Shown here one piece after another: positions 1 to 10,839 of a stretch of 64,000 bases of DNA. Source of the DNA: Terramyces sp. JEL0728. Taxonomy: Eukaryota > Chytridiomycota > Chytridiomycetes > Rhizophydiales > Terramycetaceae. Under the pieces are notes generated by a model. The model was not told the DNA's origin, made no database searches, and worked only from the letters and a program-made list of their open reading frames with translations. The position numbers and the translations under genes are program-made. Position 1 is the stretch's first letter. Every line of letters begins with the position of its first letter. The stretch covers positions 1 to 64,000 of the forward strand of contig JADIIU010000076.1 of assembly GCA_027603945.1 (NCBI GenBank), read 5' to 3'.

Positions 1-42
1 AACAATATCATTTACAAAGGTATATGAATATATTACTAATAA

Positions 43-888
<846 letters not shown>

Positions 889-1080
889 TAAATTTATTTG
901 TATATATTACCTGTTTGCTGCTCTCAATTTGAACATGGGAGCCAATCCAATTTAAGGAAATCACTGCGAATGTAAACAAACTGCAGAAAGTCCTGAATTA
1001 ATCAGCACGGCTTGATCTTTGACTGGCAGAATGGAGTCTCATATCTAATTACACAATGCAAGACATTTATTATAGTCTGG

Positions 1081-2336
1081 TTATTCATTATGAGATAGTT
1101 GATCACTTTGCAATCTAAAGTCAACAGTACTTACATTTTAGGGCCAGTGCCTGAATTAGACTTTTTCATCTCATTTGGAGCAGGTGCAAACCAATTGACG
1201 CTAAATGGCTTGGAGAGAGTGTCCCATGCCTGATTTAGTATGGCGGTGGGTGTAATTTCTTGTTGAACGGATTGTATCGAACATGTAACAGTTTTATCCT
1301 TTGAAAACTCTTCATCAGACTGTGCTTTGATAATTACCCATTTAGTATTGAAAAAAGATTCAGTGTTGTTCTTGGTAAATGTATTTGGAGACCATTTCAC
1401 AAGAAATATGCATTGGCCAAATTTGTATGCCTCTGCTAATCCTTGAGTCAATACCGGATGATCGCTAACTGCTACAAATTCCATAATGTATCTCATCATG
1501 TAGGAATCAGGTTCCAAATCCAGGTATTTTTCTACTGGATACATTTGAAGGATCTTTCCCATTTTGTTGAGTCTAAATGATACATTATCACCTACTTTGA
1601 AATCTTTTCTTATAATAAACTCTGGAAGTGGTGTTGTAATGTGTCCGATTTGTTCAATCTTCAGCGCATGCGACTGTACTTTGCTGTATTCATTTTTCAG
1701 TAGGAAAATGTCATCCAAGAACCAAATATCCGCAACTGGCTGATCATCAACTACATAGCGATGGACGCAAGTATATATTAGCTTTGGCTCCTCCGAATTT
1801 AAAGCATTTAACTCGGTCAAACTCAATCCATTTCCGTTATTCTCTGAATTTTGAGTCTGGAAATAATCATGAATAAACTTTCCTGCAATCTGAGTATCAG
1901 GCGTTGAATCTTTGACCAGCAATTTCACTGCTTCTGGTGATGCGTCCTTTATTATCCCTGTGGAAGGATCTGTTGTAATCCGAGCCTGTGTGTGCAATAA
2001 GACGCATTTATCTGTAGGGTGATCCTCAGGCATTTTTAAATTGTAGAGTTTGTTGCCATCATAAAAACAATGCGTGATCGTGGATATCAGATGTTCCCAA
2101 CCCTCTATCACAAACTACTTTTTTAATTTTCAACTAGCGATATATATGGATGGTCCCCAGTTACCGATTTGTGAGTCCACTTTCGGTGAGCCCAAAAATT
2201 CCAGCTTTGTTCCTACAGCAATAAATCCTATGGTATAACTGCAGTCGCATCCATTCAGCTCTTTTCCGCTGCTTGAAACAGCACCAGGAGTGGGAGGTAT
2301 ATTCTGTGTCAAGTTCTTCAAACTAAGACGCCCCAT
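1081..2336 (-). CDS. Unrecognised protein, 401 aa, two introns
   Basis: I do not recognise this protein. The proposed model starts at ATG 2336 (MGRLSLKNLT) and joins three exons. One intron at 1115-1134 is a typical 20-nt unit, GTAAGTACTGTTGACTTTAG, and moves the C-terminus to GPKILQSDQLSHNE. The other, around 2112-2141, is 30 nt in my model, longer than the local norm and less certain. Coding length is divisible by three after splicing. No signal peptide or membrane span is obvious. It shares a 107-base divergent spacer with the FMN-binding gene at 2444. Confidence 0.6.
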
Positions 2337-2443
2337 CTCATGCTGTTGAAGCAATGATTTTGTTACCAAATTTCCAATATGGCCTGGCTTCCAAAGTTGA
2401 AGGATACCGTAAAACGAAATAGCACTCGAGAAAATAGTAATTC

Positions 2444-3160
2444 ATGATTAAATTAGCTGTTGTCCAATGTGCATCAGTCCGCACTGACGGTACGCCTAAA
2501 ATCCACTCGCTGGTATACAGAGACTTTTTAAAGGATTCAAACCTAATTATATTCTCAGGATCGTCCAGAGACCCAGATATGATGAGCGTGATGAAAAAAT
2601 CCACTTCTGCACATGAATTATACTGGAATTACCCAAAGGAAACATTTATCATGGCGGGTAGAATGTACATTGTCGCATCTCCTAATTTATCACACAGATT
2701 AGGAACTCCACCTAGAAGGCTGACCAATGATCCAAATCCAGAAGAGTTTTGGGAAAAGGAAAGGGAAAGGCAATGGAAGACGCTGTCTAGGGAATATCGT
2801 GCTAGCTTTTCATGGCCGGTCTCTGGAGAGCTGCTTAAACCATCTGAAACAGCAACTTGGTCTGCATACAAGGGAATTAACACTGTCAAGCAATCCTATG
2901 GTTTGGATGTTGGCTATAAATACACAAGCTTGGATGCAATGCCAATCAAGCAATTGTCTCTAGCAGAATTAAAAAGTAGGGAAAATAACCCCCAAGCAGA
3001 ACTGGAAAATGTTCACCAAATGGCATTCGACAACTTTTGCCTGTTGATATTCAAGCCTACAAAGGTGGATCACACTGTCATCCCTCGCAGCGGAGTCCCC
3101 CAGAGATTCATTTACAGTACAGATAAAGATAATTGGGATGTTGAAGAAGTAAATCCTTAA
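2444..3160 (+). CDS. Pyridoxamine 5'-phosphate oxidase-like FMN-binding protein (Alr4036 type)
   Basis: A 238-residue split-barrel flavin-binding protein of the Pyridox_oxase_2/Alr4036 group, not the classical vitamin B6 enzyme. Typical features are the N-terminal strand ending in DSNLIIFSGSSRDP, the strand TFIMAGRMYIV, the segment ERQWKTLSREYRASFSWPVS, and the C-terminal VPQRFIYSTDKDNWDVEEVNP. Members bind FMN; their substrates are mostly unknown, so an oxidoreductase role is a family-level inference. Intronless and probably cytosolic. Confidence 0.85.
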   Translation: MIKLAVVQCASVRTDGTPKIHSLVYRDFLKDSNLIIFSGSSRDPDMMSVMKKSTSAHELYWNYPKETFIMAGRMYIVASPNLSHRLGTPPRRLTNDPNPEEFWEKERERQWKTLSREYRASFSWPVSGELLKPSETATWSAYKGINTVKQSYGLDVGYKYTSLDAMPIKQLSLAELKSRENNPQAELENVHQMAFDNFCLLIFKPTKVDHTVIPRSGVPQRFIYSTDKDNWDVEEVNP

Positions 3161-3201
3161 TAAACTAAAATTTTCAGTAGGAATTTTTTTTCAAAATCAA
3201 A

Positions 3202-4272
3202 ATGGCAAAAGGAAAGAAGCAAGAAAGAGTAGAGCCAGAAGAAGAGGAACAAATCTTGATTGACGAAGAACTTTTAGAATCCAAACCAGTTGAAGCTGTA
3301 CAATTGGATGCGTTGGTTTTAATGAAAATTATCAAGCACTGTGAACAAAACTCTGTTGCAAATGGACAATTACTAGGACTCGATATTTTAGACAAATTAC
3401 AAGTTACCCATTCAATTCCTTATCCTGTCAGTCTTAAATCTACTGTGGAAGGAGAAGCCGAAGAAGATTTGGCAACTTCAAACTATCCTCACGAAATGAT
3501 GAATGCTTTGAATTATTTGGATTATGAAACTAACATTGTTGGATGGTACCAGTCCACTTTGAATGGATTTGTCTCCCTTACAGATACATTGGTAAAGGCT
3601 CAATTTGACCACCAAACACAATATGCGCAAGCTGTTCACTTGATTGTCAACCCAAGCAAACCCGCTTGCAGCCATCCAACAATCACTGCTGTCCGACTTT
3701 CAGATCCATTCATGAAATTGTACGAATCAAAAAACTTTTCGTTAAAGAACCTCAACCAACACAATATCTCAGTAAGCACTATTTTTGAAACTCTACCAAT
3801 CCACATCAAAAACTCTAATTTGTTGAATGCAGTGTTCCATCAAATTTCTGAAACTATTCCATCCACTAGTGTCGATGAATTATTCGTCGAGCCACTATCA
3901 AGCGCACCTAACCACCCATCTTCTGAATTCTATTTGGAAAAGCAATTAGAATACTTGACTGAAGCTGTTGAAGACCAAGGGCAAGAGCACTGGAGATGGC
4001 ATACTTGGTACCGCGGATTCCATAAAGAACAACAAAAGGCTATTGCTCTGTCCACAAAGATGGCTCAAGAAAATGCCGCAGCAGTTGCAGCAGGCGGGAA
4101 ACCTCTTTATTCTGAAGAAGAACTTGTTCCAAACACCCCTGCATTGGCTAAAGCTCTTGCGTCTGAACCGCCGCGTTTAGACACACTCCTTAACCACACC
4201 TTAATTGATGCATACTGCAATCAAATAATTAGTTATGCTGGATCCACCCCTATTGAAAATGTTTCTGAATAA
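3202..4272 (+). CDS. EIF3H: Translation initiation factor eIF3 subunit h
   Basis: Non-catalytic MPN-domain subunit of the eIF3 complex that helps load mRNA onto the 40S ribosome. The 356-residue protein has an acidic N-terminus, then the diagnostic VQLDALVLMKIIKHCEQ at about residues 32-48, GQLLGLDI, and a partner-contact region with GWYQSTLNGF. The JAMM zinc motif is absent, as expected for subunit h. The C-terminal part contains an Ala-rich helix. eIF3h is missing from Saccharomyces but kept in many other fungi. Intronless. Confidence 0.93.
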   Translation: MAKGKKQERVEPEEEEQILIDEELLESKPVEAVQLDALVLMKIIKHCEQNSVANGQLLGLDILDKLQVTHSIPYPVSLKSTVEGEAEEDLATSNYPHEMMNALNYLDYETNIVGWYQSTLNGFVSLTDTLVKAQFDHQTQYAQAVHLIVNPSKPACSHPTITAVRLSDPFMKLYESKNFSLKNLNQHNISVSTIFETLPIHIKNSNLLNAVFHQISETIPSTSVDELFVEPLSSAPNHPSSEFYLEKQLEYLTEAVEDQGQEHWRWHTWYRGFHKEQQKAIALSTKMAQENAAAVAAGGKPLYSEEELVPNTPALAKALASEPPRLDTLLNHTLIDAYCNQIISYAGSTPIENVSE

Positions 4273-4351
4273 AAACAAATCAACTATTATTGATTCTATA
4301 CGTCATTCACATACAAACAATCACCTATTGTCAAAAACTCTTGTAATTTCA

Positions 4352-5580
4352 ATGGCAGAAGAAGTAAAAGTAAAGAAAAGACATAATTATAGGTCCGCAA
4401 ATCATTAGGAGTATACAGGTCTGCAATTCTTAACGCCAGGGGTCATGAAGGGACAGTGTATTCACTGGACGTTTATTGGAAACGCTCTGCATCAATGTCT
4501 ACATCATCTAAATCGAATCTAGGAAAAGTTACGCCAGTAGACGCATCAGACATGACAAATTTGGTGTACCTAGTATCAGGTTCACACGACCAGAGCATCA
4601 TACTATGGGAAGTACAGACAAATTTAAATACCAAACCCGAAACAGTCAAGGTACCATTTACCTTATCCAGGTCGATCAAATAAAAAGATTGAAGGGCCAT
4701 TCTGGCGATGTATATGCCCTGGAGGCAACGTCTGATGATGTACTTCACCGCGCAGGCAACCTAGTGTCTGGTGGTGACTATTCTATCAAAACATGGAATA
4801 CGGATACAGGAAACGTAATGCAGACCTTGCACGGCCACACTGGCTACGTGTCATGTATCAAAGTAAGAGGGAAACGAGTGTTCTCTGGCAGTTGGGATAC
4901 AACAGTTCGTTCTTGGAACATTGAGGTAATACTTGCTAACCATAGACTGGGAAAGGAATGCATGTTTTCAAAGGACACAAGAACATTGTGAATTGCATTG
5001 AGGTTATAGATACAGATATTTTTTCGGGCAGCTGGGATATGAACATAATACAGTGGAACCGAGCGGTAACTGATTTTAATATAGACCGGAGAGCCTGTAC
5101 ATATATATAGAGGCCATACTGATGGCGTGCAGTGTATTCAATACTACGAAGATCACCTGTATAGCGGGTAAGCGGTTTCTTACAAGATCAATGGATAAAT
5201 CGATTAGAGTGTGGAATACAAAAACAGCAAAAACCACAAAAATATTTAGGGGGCATCAGGGAGGAATCGAGTGTTTGAATGTAGTGAATGGCCACTGCTT
5301 TTCTGGGTCTTACGATAAAACCATTAGGTAAGTGCGGATTAATTCTAGATGTTTTCTGATTAAGGTAAATACTGCTAAATTAGACTGGCGATTGCATCGC
5401 TATTTTTGAAGGGCACACGGATGGTGTTTATTGTTTAAAGGTCTTTGGCGGAAGAATGTATAGCGGTTCCGGCGACAAGTCAATCAGACTGTGGGATGTC
5501 AAAGTAACCCCCACTAATAGTAGGATCTTGTGTCCATGAGACGAAAAACGTGGTGGGAAAAGCTGTTTAGTTGCTTGTAA
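4352..5580 (+). CDS. Seven-bladed WD40 repeat protein
   Basis: A 354-residue protein made almost only of seven WD40 repeats, each with a GH...D...SGS.D.(S/T)(I/V)..W pattern, for example RGHEGTVYSLD, KGHSGDVYALE, HGHTGYVSCIK and EGHTDGVYCLK. The repeats resemble the propellers of FBXW7/TRAF7-type proteins, but no F-box or RING precedes them. Nine exons are joined by introns at 4393-4418 (26 nt), 4651-4670, 4926-4945, 5066-5084, 5168-5186, 5328-5348, 5365-5383 and 5504-5523. Every repeat is restored only when these introns are removed. A 16-nt exon lies at 5349-5364. Its exact pathway cannot be told from the sequence. Confidence 0.88.
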
Positions 5581-5645
5581 GCAATTCATATCATTCATAA
5601 TACTAATTCATATCCATTTTTGATCGTTTTTATTTGTGAATCGAG

Positions 5646-6933
5646 TTACATGGATCCACGAGGTCCAAGTTTGTCAAGTGCTCTTGGTCCAAGCTCGGCC
5701 CATTCTGCCTTGGTAATCCAGAATGATTCTCTACTTTTCATAATATCGCCCAATACAGCACCTCCCAAGAACACCATATGCTTACGTCTAGGCGGGTCTT
5801 CAACTCTTATTTTGAATTTCTACCATTAAATAAAATGCACATTTAATCTGGATGTATCCCCCTGCAATACTTTTTCCAAATACAATTGTCTGACTTCTTT
5901 CTCCAATCTGCTAGGGAGACCTGGATACATGGATGTGCCCCCAGATAATACGATATGTTTGTACAATTCGGATCTAATATCAATTTCAGCAGCGTTAATT
6001 GTGTTGAACAGTAATTCTTGGTTAACTAAAAGATACCTCCGACACCAGGCGATTCGATATCTACTAAATGTGGCTGGAATAGAGCTTCTGGTGCTTCAAA
6101 TCTTTCTGAGCCGATTTTAATGACACGACCATCAGGCAACTAGTATTTAACTCGTGCTTACTGTATATTGTTCCATTAATACCGTGGTTTCAGTGGCGAG
6201 TTTGTGTTCCAGTTGCAAATCATAACCCACATAGCACAACTTTTCTTTTAGTTGACGTACTGTTTCAAAATCAGCAGTTCTGTTGAATGCATATCCTCTT
6301 AACAGTAGTAGTTTGATGAGGTATTTTGTGATGTCTCGTCCAGCAACGTCCAAACGACGGACAAGATGTGGAAGTGCGTAGCCGTCATATACAGGGACAA
6401 TGTGCGTAACACCATCTCCGGAATCAACGACAACACCAGTTTGTAAACCTAAAGTTAATAAATATAACCTTGGGCATAAAGGGTCAACACTGCTTGAATT
6501 GAAATAAATGCTCCATTGAATCCATAATGTTCAAACATGACCTCCAACATCTTTTCCCTGTTCTTTTTAGGATTCATTGCTGGTTCGGTTAAAAGAATTT
6601 TGTGGTCTGCATAGTTTTGAAGTCCAAGTTTCTCTTTGAACGTGTAATCCCACAAATGATACATATCAGCCCAGTTACGCACAATACCATTTTCCATAGG
6701 GTATGACATTTCAAGTTGGGCACGTAATGCTGCAGCTTCATCGCCGACGATAATATCCTTTAAGAATACATCTCCTGACTTTTCCTCTGCACGCAAGATT
6801 GGTCTGCCAACAACTGCAGGAAAGATTGCAGTTGGAAAGTTAGTACCAGAGAATCCACACTTTACAAACTTTTGTTAATCTATTGATTTACCCCGGTTCC
6901 GTTATCGCAAATAACAACTTCGTTCTTCGACAT
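5646..6933 (-). CDS. ARP2: Actin-related protein 2 (Arp2/3 complex)
   Basis: Actin-fold subunit of the Arp2/3 complex, which nucleates branched actin. The spliced protein starts [20 protein letters not shown] and contains the Arp2-specific segments [35 protein letters not shown] and [20 protein letters not shown]. It ends LGPRGSM at 5646. Five introns fit the conserved junctions exactly: 6869-6891 (23 nt), 6449-6468 (20), 6140-6161 (22), 6017-6036 (20) and 5820-5840 (21). The first exon encodes only the first 14 residues. Confidence 0.96.
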
Positions 6934-7231
6934 GTAAGATTGATTTGCAAACTCAAGCCACTAAAAACTAACCTAAAGAAGCTGAGCATAAAAGGATAGC
7001 GGGGCTATTCCTGATCTTAAAAATTGATGCGAGTAAGATTGCTTGCCGCCGATATTCTTTATTCGATAATCAAGGATATGCGCGATTCGTCAAGTAATCC
7101 AAAACCAGTGCTTAGGATATTTCTCGGCGGATATTCAGTTAATATTCATTGCACTTTAACGTCACCCATCAATCAGCGATGTGACGTCAAAGGAAGTATA
7201 AATCGCCGATATCTTTTAATTTTACAATTCA

Positions 7232-8435
7232 ATGGGCTACACGGCAGAGCAATTACTCACTCTAAATACAGTTACAAAGACATCTTCCGTGGTGGGGTTT
7301 GTAGGGGTGCTGGCAATGTTTGTCGTATGCGATTATTAATGTAGATGTTGTACAGAAATCCTGAATCCTTCAAGAATCCAACTGGCAGACTTGTTCTTGC
7401 GATTACAGTGACCGATCTTTTTGATAGTGGTATTCGAATTACTAATCTAGTAACAAAGTTTATTGGCAGATGGGGGCCTGATTCTGGCCTGACTTCCTTC
7501 CTTTGCTATGCCCAAACATGGTCAATTCAGCAATTTAATATTTCTTCCGTTATCCGTAAGTCGATATTAATTTTAGTTGGAATGCTGATGGGTTTCAACA
7601 CCGTGTACTTGATTTTCTTTAAAGGCTCTGTAGAAAAGATTCAAAAATTCGAGCCATACATGATTCTAGTTTCTTTTATCTTTCCAATTCCGTTTGCTCT
7701 TTACCCAATGTTTGGTAAGCCATTGGGGATTCCGATGGTTGGGGATGTGGATACTTGGTGCTGGATTTCAAAGCAACACGCAGTCTACCAAATTTATTTG
7801 TGGTTTGCAATATTATGGATAATCTTTGTCCTCAATCTGCTTATTTTGGCTGCTACAGTTTGGGCAATTAAAAAGAATGAAAAGGCATTGAACCAGCCGG
7901 TCCAGTAATTCAATTTAAATGTAGACAAAATAGTAGAATGTCTTTTGGAGTTTACATCCAAAGAAGAATGCTCGCTTATTTAATTGGTTTCGTTATTGTA
8001 TGGACCCCATCGTCTTTGAACAGAATTACTCAGCTTGCCTTGGGCTATCCTGTCTACACTTTTGGAATCTTGCAAGCATTGGTTTCACCTACTCGTGGGT
8101 TTATTGATTTCCTTGCCTATTTCTACTCATGGTGGTATTCCCCAGCGAATATCCGAGACAAAAAGCTCAGTGCTGGGAAAAGCATTGACGACCAATTGGA
8201 CAAAAAGAAGGGGAAAGGCGAGCTCCAAAAGTCTACCCAGACATTGCGTAAATCACCTTCTATTGATCCCAACGATGTGCTCTTTTCAACTGAAACTTTA
8301 AACAAAGTAGAAAAGACTCGCAAATTCTCTGAAGATATCCCGCTAGAAGGCAAAAGAGCAACTTCGTATGGAGACTACTTGAGCGACCCAAAGGTTTTCA
8401 GCCCTGAAACTTCCGACCCAAAGCTTTTTAAATAA
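7232..8435 (+). CDS. Seven-transmembrane receptor, cAMP-receptor/Git3-like
   Basis: A 380-residue polytopic protein with about seven hydrophobic helices, a W-C loop (DTWCWISKQ), and a hydrophilic Ser/Thr/Lys-rich cytoplasmic tail after residue 270. The overall pattern resembles the Dictyostelium cAMP-receptor and fungal Git3/Gpr1 class of G-protein-coupled receptors; the ligand is unknown. Introns are 7325-7344, 7556-7576 and 7905-7924. The middle one is 21 nt, in frame and stop-free, so an unspliced reading wrongly inserts seven residues into a membrane helix. The ATG at 7232 was chosen because it gives a continuous first helix. Confidence 0.8.
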
Positions 8436-8462
8436 AAAACTGTAATTATTTTGGTAACTGTA

Positions 8463-9197
8463 TTAGTAAACGAATGGAAAGAACTTTTTTGTTTGTTTGC
8501 AGTATTCCTTCCATTCTGGATAGCGCGACATGCTATCTTCTTTCCACCACATCTGAGGAAGCCAATAGATGAAAATAAAAGTAGCTAGATATACTGGCAT
8601 GACATGGGATTTTGTCAGACTGGCAAAGCTTGCATAGATGAGGAACTCGCCAAAGTAGTTGGGATGTCTGCAAACCGCAAATAGTTTGGTTGTAATCAGT
8701 TTCCCTGGGTTCAATTGCAACGTAATATCTTTTTGAATATCTGCTGAAAAATGAAGAAATATTCCAATGGTGTAGATGCCAATTGCCGCTGCCAACCTTA
8801 CTGGACTGCATTTAACATTAAATTTCGCAATTAATAGTGGATTTACCCAAAACATACCCAAACCAACGCAAACTACAGCGAATTGCGTCCATGGCACTCG
8901 TCTTTCCCACTTTTTGTCAGGGTAAACATTAGATTTCGTTACCCATAGCAATCCATATATCCCATGAATAGCGGTATAGACCATCATTGTTGGACTATTG
9001 AATCGGTTGTATTTCGCAGCTAATAGGAGGCAAACCGGCAGTGTTAATCCTTTGAGCAGATCGATTGGTATTGCATGTTTAAATCCAGGGTTTCCCGGAG
9101 GAACTGTTGCAGGGAATAGCAAATCATAAAATATTTTTGGCGCAAATGTATTGATTCTACTCCACGGAAATGGCACCTTTTCTGATGTCTTGGACAT
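8463..9197 (-). CDS. DUF1295 / steroid 5-alpha-reductase-like membrane protein
   Basis: A 244-residue protein with about six membrane helices. The C-terminal signature CRHPNYFGEFLIYASF followed by YWLPQMWWKEDSMSRYPEWKEY is characteristic of the DUF1295 family, related to steroid 5-alpha reductases and isoprenylcysteine methyltransferases. The His-Pro-Asn-Tyr motif is intact. Members are thought to be ER lipid or sterol-modifying enzymes; the substrate here is not predictable. Intronless. Confidence 0.82.
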   Translation of the reverse strand: MSKTSEKVPFPWSRINTFAPKIFYDLLFPATVPPGNPGFKHAIPIDLLKGLTLPVCLLLAAKYNRFNSPTMMVYTAIHGIYGLLWVTKSNVYPDKKWERRVPWTQFAVVCVGLGMFWVNPLLIAKFNVKCSPVRLAAAIGIYTIGIFLHFSADIQKDITLQLNPGKLITTKLFAVCRHPNYFGEFLIYASFASLTKSHVMPVYLATFIFIYWLPQMWWKEDSMSRYPEWKEYCKQTKKFFPFVY

Positions 9198-9219
9198 TTT
9201 AAAAAAAGTTTATTTGTAC

Positions 9220-10757
9220 TCAACGCAATAAATCACTGTCACCGGTATAGTGAGAAGGGCTGTTTAAACTGCTTTCTATGAATTCTGCGAATGTAATCGG
9301 GACAAACTTTGGGTTTCGCAACCCTTCAACAGTGAGCCATCTCTTGTACCTCTTGATATTTCTGCAATTTTTGTAATATCTATCCAACTCTTCAAATATA
9401 TCATCTCTCGCCAAAAAGAGGTCATACAGATATTGGTAATGGTCAGTTCCATTGTATGCCACCAAACTAACATTTTCAAGTTTCAAGATTGCCAGACTGT
9501 CATAGAATAAACGGCTTGATTCAAATGGAACTACATCGTCGTGCTTGGCATGGATGAGCATAATGTTATGCGGTATAAACTGCTGGAAATCGCCCTTTTG
9601 TATGAACCTTTCGCTTCGTTTCAAGATTTCAGTTGGAGACCAGTGCTTGAAAGATTCGTGTTTGTTTTCTGTGTTAAAAACAGTTACCAAATAATCTAGA
9701 CATGCAAGATAATTCTTCTATCCCTCTGATTTTTTCAAAATTCAAATGTTGAGGGATATCGTAAATGCCATTCAGAAGCACCACGCCCATCAGTTTATGG
9801 GTATGGGTTTGCGCATATTTTTCAATTGCAGACGAATGGTCCGAATGGCTCTCACAAGCTCTTTTAGCATAGTTCAAGACAGATGCCATGCAGAGGTGCG
9901 CTCCGGCAGCATGTCCTACCAGAGTAATGTTGCTAGCATCACCACCATATTTTCTGCATTCAGAATCAATTACCTGATATTGCGGAGAGTCCACTTTATT
10001 GCGGCATCAATATCGCCTACCATTTCGCTGATAGTTGCTTTTGGCCAAAGCGTATAGTTTGGAATCACTGTAACAAACCCCTTTTGAGTGAAATTGTATC
10101 CAATAGGGGAATATAGGCTCTTGTGTCCAGAATTCCATCCACCTCCATGAATGAATATGATTACAGGCCTGTGGTTTTCTTTCGAGTGGATGTAGGATAC
10201 ATGATCCCTGTTCTCGTATGTACTTTCATAAATATCCAGAGTCGTATCTTTAAATTTGCTTCCAAAGTTAATATTTTTAGCGATTCTCCCCTTTGACATG
10301 ACTTGCGTATTCTTCTTGTTCCATGTATTCCAGATAAATGTCTTGAAAATCACCATCGGTGGTCCGTAGATGTTCTTTGAAAGATAATTGAAAAACGCTC
10401 TATTGACTTGAAATATCCTTATTGGACTGAGTGGCAATCTAGGAAGGGTAATGTACAAAATTTTAGTTTTGTTTGGGTTCTTTTGTTGCGCGAATGCGAG
10501 GTACAGAGTCCAAGATATAGCGCACGGCAAGACTATTGTTAGCATAGAGTACATAAAAGCGATATCCATAGTGGGAACAACAAGTGGAACAAGAGCGGGC
10601 TGACCATAAAGAATATACACAACGAAACCCAACTCTGCGGAAGGGGTATAACTGAAGCATAGTGGTATCGGAGACGCTCAATCAGCTCGGCATAAGTGCT
10701 GATTGAGGATTTGACAAATATATAAGGCGCTGTTGCCGTAGTCTTGATGAGGTTCAT
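9220..10757 (-). CDS. Membrane-anchored alpha/beta hydrolase, ICME-like, catalytic Ser replaced
   Basis: A 492-residue protein with an N-terminal hydrophobic region (about residues 45-85) and an alpha/beta hydrolase domain. The oxyanion motif HGGGW and the segment VIPNYTLWPKATISEMVGD match isoprenylcysteine methylesterase and BD-FAE relatives. The nucleophile elbow reads GHAAGAH instead of GHSAGAH: codon GCT (Ala) sits where the catalytic Ser should be. Candidate acid and His positions (KHDDVVPF, NGTDHYQYL) are retained. Introns lie at 10533-10552, 9954-9973 and 9669-9687. It may be a pseudoenzyme, or the base may be a sequence error. Confidence 0.83.
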
Positions 10758-10839
10758 TTTCAAAAAGCAAACTTTTTGACTTTCCTGTTTTGATTTTCCT
10801 GTAGCACAAGCACATGCCAAAAATAGACAATATTATATA

